Source of the DNA: Bacteroidales bacterium
GTDB lineage: Bacteria; Bacteroidota; Bacteroidia; Bacteroidales; B18-G4
Length of the DNA: 42,435 bases
Direction: 5' to 3'
NCBI GenBank assembly: GCA_018400295.1
Contig: JAGYMZ010000021.1
Location: 1 to 42,435 of the forward strand
Shown: positions 39,677 through 42,435 of the stretch, piece by piece
Layout of the letters: each line of letters starts with the position of its first letter
Position numbering within the stretch: position 1 is the first letter of the stretch
Notes under the pieces: model-generated
Database searches by the model: none
Told to the model about the DNA's origin: nothing
Seen by the model: the letters and a program-made list of their open reading frames with translations, nothing else
Position numbers and translations under genes: made by a program

Positions 39677-40753
39677 TTACGGGTTCTTTCCAAAATCAAC
39701 CCGTAATGAAAATACATTGGAATATAAGGCAATGGATTGGTCCCCAATATCGGTCAGGGCATAATCAATGTGGATCATGTTTTTGATGCATATGCCCAGT
39801 CCTATATTCGGTTGAAACGTCGTGGTGGTTTTTTGTCCGAAATCCGTCTCTTCCTGAAAATTCCCCACACCTGCCCTGAGAAAAACTATTTTTTTATAAT
39901 CCACCTCCAAACCCAATCCGGGATCAATGCTTAGCATACGGGACCTGATCAGGGTATTTCTTTTGCCATCGAAACTGATGTTCATATCCAATTCGATCAG
40001 GGAGGAAAAACTGTTGGATATTTTTATCGTACGGGCCCCTCCGAGGATCAACCTGGGCATGGTCAGCTCCAGGGAATTATCAGGCAACTCATTGCCGGTG
40101 CTGAGCAAAACATCTTCTTCTTTTTCTGTCAAATTGTACGTCCATGCATTGAAAGTCGATGTAATGTCTTTCCCCACGGCTGCAAACCGCCATTGTCCCA
40201 GATGATACTGAATCCCGGCATCCAGTCCGAAACCGTATGCTTTGGCAAAATTGCCGATCTGCCTGTATATGATCTTGAAATTCGCACCGTAATGCAAGCC
40301 CCTGACAGGACTTTTTCGTGCGTATGAAAAAATGGCTGCATAATCGGCAGCTGAGAACTTGGATATCCGGTCGTAATTTACATTCCCCTGATCATCATAC
40401 AGATCCAGGGTATTGGGAATGTCATCGATCCCAAAACGTATCACCGATGCTGAAAAAGCGCTGGCCGTATCAATCTTCATAGCAAACGCAGCATAATCGT
40501 ATTTGGCCACCCCGGCAAAATATTCTGCATGCATCAACCCTACCTGATTCGCAGCACTCAGCTGTACCAGGCCGGCCGGGTTCCAGTATCCGGACGTGAC
40601 ATCGCTCACCGAAGCAACCTGCGCATTAGCCATGGCAAGGCTACGGGCACCGACACCTATGGAAAGGAATTCATTGCTGTATTTGGCCAACTGGGGAAAT
40701 CCAGAAAATGAAAAAAATACGGTCAGGAAGATAATAAGCAGATATTTCTTCAT
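39677..40753 (-). CDS. PorV/PorQ-like outer-membrane protein (PorV2)
   Basis: A FadL-like barrel of the T9SS PorV/PorQ group, 358 residues long, with a signal peptide (about 1-21). The N-terminal signature is EFLSIGVGARSLAMANAQVASVSDVTSGYWNPAGL, in which ARSLAMA and WNPAGL parallel the PorV motifs. It matches the group I recall as putative sorting protein PorV2. The barrel closes with a C-terminal Phe-rich strand (FSLRVDFGKNP). It is a second PorV-type gene in this window. Possible roles are cargo transfer to one of the two PorU proteins or another outer-membrane function. Confidence 0.85.
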   Translation of the reverse strand: MKKYLLIIFLTVFFSFSGFPQLAKYSNEFLSIGVGARSLAMANAQVASVSDVTSGYWNPAGLVQLSAANQVGLMHAEYFAGVAKYDYAAFAMKIDTASAFSASVIRFGIDDIPNTLDLYDDQGNVNYDRISKFSAADYAAIFSYARKSPVRGLHYGANFKIIYRQIGNFAKAYGFGLDAGIQYHLGQWRFAAVGKDITSTFNAWTYNLTEKEEDVLLSTGNELPDNSLELTMPRLILGGARTIKISNSFSSLIELDMNISFDGKRNTLIRSRMLSIDPGLGLEVDYKKIVFLRAGVGNFQEETDFGQKTTTTFQPNIGLGICIKNMIHIDYALTDIGDQSIALYSNVFSLRVDFGKNP

Positions 40754-40838
40754 TTAATGTATACGTGGGTTTTACCATTAACGAAAGATACCTGAAAATA
40801 GTATGCTTTCTGTAATGCCCCTGTCAAAAAAAGCCGGC

Positions 40839-40869
40839 TTTGCTTTCATAAAAATCGTTCGTATTTTTG
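40839..40869 (+). promoter_or_regulatory. Near-perfect Bacteroidetes promoter of the PKD lipoprotein gene
   Basis: TTTG at 40839-40842, exactly 19 nt, then TATTTTTG at 40862-40869: a full match to the TTTG-N19-TAnnTTTG consensus. The ATG is 33 nt downstream of the -7 box. Confidence 0.75.
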
Positions 40870-40902
40870 TACCCGTAATCTCCGGTCATATAAAAGCGGC
40901 CA

Positions 40903-41280
40903 ATGAACCATGTAAGATCATCGATCACCCTGATAACCTCCCTCGCCCTGATCTTTTTCCTGGGCTGCACCAAAGCCGATGAACAGGACAGGGACAATAC
41001 CGCCGGGAACCTGACCCACCCCATTGCCGGTTTTAGTTATACAGGAAACGATAAACCCGCACCGGTAACCATAGAATTTACCAATACATCGGAATATGCC
41101 GACCGGTTTGAATGGAATTTCGGGGATGGGTATACGTCTGCAGAAGTAAATCCTGTGCACACCTTCCACAACGGCACCAATGAACCCAAAAGCTATCTCG
41201 TAACCTTAAAAGCAACGGATTCCGGGTCCGGCCTAAGCAACACACGTGCCCAGTCTGTCAAAATATTGCCCTCAAAATGA
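40903..41280 (+). CDS. PKD-domain lipoprotein
   Basis: A 125-residue lipoprotein (attachment at Cys22, FFLGC) consisting mainly of one PKD domain: PIAGFSYTGNDKPAPVTIEFTN, FEWNFGDGYTSAEVNPVHTF, and SYLVTLKATDSGSGLSN. PKD domains are common surface adhesion or binding modules. It is driven by the best promoter in the window. No enzymatic domain is attached and no partner is obvious. Confidence 0.8.
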   Translation: MNHVRSSITLITSLALIFFLGCTKADEQDRDNTAGNLTHPIAGFSYTGNDKPAPVTIEFTNTSEYADRFEWNFGDGYTSAEVNPVHTFHNGTNEPKSYLVTLKATDSGSGLSNTRAQSVKILPSK

Positions 41281-41444
41281 ATCATTTACTATCCAATTGC
41301 GTATAACCCTACGTTATCGTATATCTTTTTCTGATAACAAGCCAACAAAATCTTATAACTATCTGCCTGATTTTCAGTCTTTAAATTGCTTTGGCATAGA
41401 ATTCGCACTGTATTGTGGCAGCAACCATTAAAAAATCTTATGAC

Positions 41445-41594
41445 ATGAAACTTGGAATAAAAATCAGTTCCATCTCCAGAAAGCCGAAATATTACAGGTA
41501 TTATAAATGTGACCGTTGCGGGTACATCTCAACGGTCAAGAACACAAACTGTCCGATCTGCATCAAGGACGGCTTTGAAATTAAGTTGAAATAA
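41445..41594 (+). CDS. Small zinc-ribbon protein (49 residues)
   Basis: A short gene starting ATG KLGIKISS with two CxxC pairs (CDRC at about 22-25, CPIC at about 36-39) spaced like a rubredoxin or zinc ribbon, and a basic N-terminus. This is a plausible rubredoxin-like or nucleic-acid-binding protein. The stop (41592-41594) overlaps the 3' end of the hybrid GIY-YIG frame on the other strand by 14 nt. I see no confident promoter. Size and motif support a real gene, but function is unknown. Confidence 0.65.
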   Translation: MKLGIKISSISRKPKYYRYYKCDRCGYISTVKNTNCPICIKDGFEIKLK

Positions 41595-41955
41595 TATGAT
41601 GTAACGGATTTCCGGAGATTTTTTTCAACCTTTTAAGGCACGAATTTAAAAGCAGGATAATCCACCTCCAGGAAAATAGTGGATGACATAATTTAATAAT
41701 GCGACCCTTCACCGGGGTTCCCCCGGATACCTCTTTCACCCTCTGCCCGGTCACACCGACCAGGCTGACCTGCACATAAGAAGCCTGTTTTTTAGATCCG
41801 AAAAATTCAACTGAAATAACTTCCCAGGGCCGGTAACGCTTTGTCCAGCCCTTGCCCAGCTCGTTGTGCGATTTAAACCTGGCAATCAGATTGGAAGTAT
41901 AACCGATATAAATCTTATCGAATTTTCGAGAATATAAAACATACGTTACAAACAT
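41581..41955 (-). pseudogene. GIY-YIG nuclease, hybrid copy with replaced C-terminus
   Basis: From the ATG at 41955 the product has a GIY-YIG nuclease N-terminus: TYVLYS, YIG at residues 16-18, Arg26 and His30, to residue 58 (SKKQA). From there it departs completely from the intact copy at 42232-42435. The AMAREKTLK segment, whose glutamate is the metal ligand in this superfamily, is missing. Residues 60-84 (YVQVSLVGVTGQRVKEV...) instead resemble part of a T9SS C-terminal sorting domain, and the rest is unrecognised. It is probably inactive. The DNA is 130/132 identical to the intact copy up to the join at 41782, so the change is recent. A -7 box (41965-41972) lies just upstream. Confidence 0.75.
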
Positions 41956-41964
41956 TGTGCTGAT

Positions 41965-41972
41965 CAAAATTA
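41965..41972 (-). promoter_or_regulatory. -7 box of the hybrid GIY-YIG gene
   Basis: The minus strand reads TAATTTTG, a full match to TAnnTTTG, 9 nt before the ATG, implying a very short leader. It lies in the sequence unique to this copy. Confidence 0.35.
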
Positions 41973-41979
41973 AAGCCCC

Positions 41980-42064
41980 CTTTGAACCGGCTTTTTCTTT
42001 GTAGCGGGGGGCAGGATTCGAACCTACGTCCGCCCAAATCGGGCGGATATGAGCCCGGCGAGCT
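41980..42064 (-). repeat. fMet-tRNA 3' fragment B plus flank, direct repeat of 42150-42233
   Basis: On the minus strand this contains AGCTCGCCGGGCTCATA (D-arm end and anticodon loop of an initiator tRNA). A 7-bp palindrome (42029-42035 with 42041-42047) replaces the expected anticodon-stem and variable segment. A normal T-arm (GTAGG TTCGAAT CCTGC) and the CCCCGCT acceptor strand follow. No 5' half is present, so it cannot be a functional tRNA. An extra C in the acceptor strand distinguishes it from copy A. The shared flank TTTGAACCGGCTTTTTC continues 3' of the tRNA. Confidence 0.75.
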
Positions 42065-42137
42065 GCCGGAGTAAATTGAATATACCCCCATAGCCGGCTT
42101 TGAATATCAATCCCGGTCATTGGCCGGTTCTGCAACC

Positions 42138-42166
42138 AAAAAAAGCCGGCTTTGAACCGGCTTTTT
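42138..42166 (-). terminator. Terminator after tRNA fragment A
   Basis: A perfect 10-bp stem (42140-42149 with 42157-42166) around a 7-nt loop, with a run of T on the minus strand at its end and a T-run on the plus strand too. It is the natural place for a tRNA transcript terminator and supports the tRNA origin of the fragment. Copy B retains only a weaker version (41972-41994). Confidence 0.75.
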
Positions 42167-42233
42167 CTTTGTAGCGGGGGCAGGATTCGAACCTACGTCC
42201 GCCCAAATCGGGCGGATATGAGCCCGGCGAGCT
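42150..42233 (-). repeat. fMet-tRNA 3' fragment A plus flank, direct repeat of 41980-42064
   Basis: Same content as copy B: tRNA 3' half from GTAGCTCGCC to the acceptor end, the palindrome at 42198-42204 with 42210-42216, and the 3' flank. The tRNA sequence reaches to about 42235 and joins directly to the intact GIY-YIG gene, whose stop codon TAG (42232-42234) is part of the D-loop segment GTAGCTCG. No 5' tRNA half precedes it. Confidence 0.75.
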
Positions 42234-42435
42234 ACTTCGGAACAATAAAAGAATGAATATATCTTCTGCCCCCGGCAGACTTTAAAGTTTTTTCCCTGGC
42301 CATAGCCTGTTTTTTAGATCCGAAAAATTCAACCGAAATAACTTCCCAGGGCCGGTAACGCTTTGTCCAGCCCTTGCCCAGCTCGTTGTGCGATTTAAAC
42401 CGGGCAATCAGATTGGAAGTATAACCGATATAAAT
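42232..42435 (-). CDS. GIY-YIG nuclease family protein, intact 3' end, 5' end outside window
   Basis: The visible 67 C-terminal residues start at IYIGYTSNLIARFKSHNELG and contain the YIG motif, the Arg and His of the active site, and the AMAREKTLK segment with the metal-binding glutamate. They end SFIVPK. The length and end match small single-domain GIY-YIG proteins that are common in Bacteroidetes and loosely annotated as UvrC-like. The gene runs off the right edge, so the start is not seen. The stop codon lies within tRNA-derived sequence, which marks a sharp junction between gene and tRNA fragment. Confidence 0.88.
   Translation of the reverse strand: MYIGYTSNLIARFKSHNELGKGWTKRYRPWEVISVEFFGSKKQAMAREKTLKSAGGRRYIHSFIVPK

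Noticed and set aside
41956..42135. N-terminal extension of the hybrid GIY-YIG frame through the tRNA fragment
   Set aside because: It only translates tRNA-derived sequence. The ATG at 41955 begins the recognisable domain and follows a -7 box.
42002..42235. Complete tRNA genes
   Set aside because: Only 3' halves are present. No 5' acceptor strand or D-arm can be paired upstream, and the anticodon arm is disrupted, so they are annotated as repeats/fragments.

Overview
The window looks like a chromosomal segment of a Bacteroidetes (Bacteroidota) bacterium, probably from an anaerobic or facultative lineage in or near the Bacteroidales/Marinilabiliales. The grounds are protein content: type IX secretion (T9SS) proteins PorU, PorV, PorP/SprF and GldJ, many lipoproteins, a DUF5686 protein, DUF4296, and several copies of the Bacteroidetes -7 promoter motif TAnnTTTG. 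No rRNA, complete tRNA or CRISPR array is visible. No gene-free stretch exceeds about 300 bases except the tRNA-fragment/GIY-YIG tail at the right end.

Layout. 1-9632 (minus): two tandem full-length PorU paralogues, then PorV and ispF. 9855-12386 (plus): PorP/SprF and GldJ, closed by a strong terminator. 12608-14970 (plus): murF and anmK (peptidoglycan synthesis and recycling). 15149-22609 (plus): a seven-gene V/A-type ATPase operon, E-DUF2764-A-B-D-I-K, whose K subunit carries the known sodium ligands. 22859-24892: ExbB-ExbD-TonB, followed by folC. 26324-30854: a ThiS/ThiF pair divergent from an aldehyde:ferredoxin oxidoreductase (AOR) gene, then a lipoprotein superoxide dismutase and a ModE-like regulator. 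I read this as a possible tungsten/molybdenum-enzyme neighbourhood. 31307-35585 (minus): KdsD, DUF5686 outer-membrane protein and LptB, an envelope/LPS operon divergent from recQ (35767-37962). 37962-41280: small lipoproteins, deoC and a second PorV-like protein (PorV2).

The right end (41445-42435) is the most unusual part. On the minus strand, two GIY-YIG nuclease genes that are nearly identical over 132 nt (one running off the window, one with a replaced C-terminus) alternate with two copies of a 3' fragment of what looks like an initiator-tRNA(fMet) gene. In both fragments the anticodon arm and variable region are replaced by a perfect 7-bp palindrome. The complete 3' end of one GIY-YIG gene uses the tRNA-derived TAG as its stop codon. 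This suggests a repeating GIY-YIG/tRNA unit that duplicates at, or was mobilised into, an fMet tRNA locus. That is inference; only the repeats, junctions and motifs are seen directly.

All family names are from reading translations and recalling family motifs. No database search was run.
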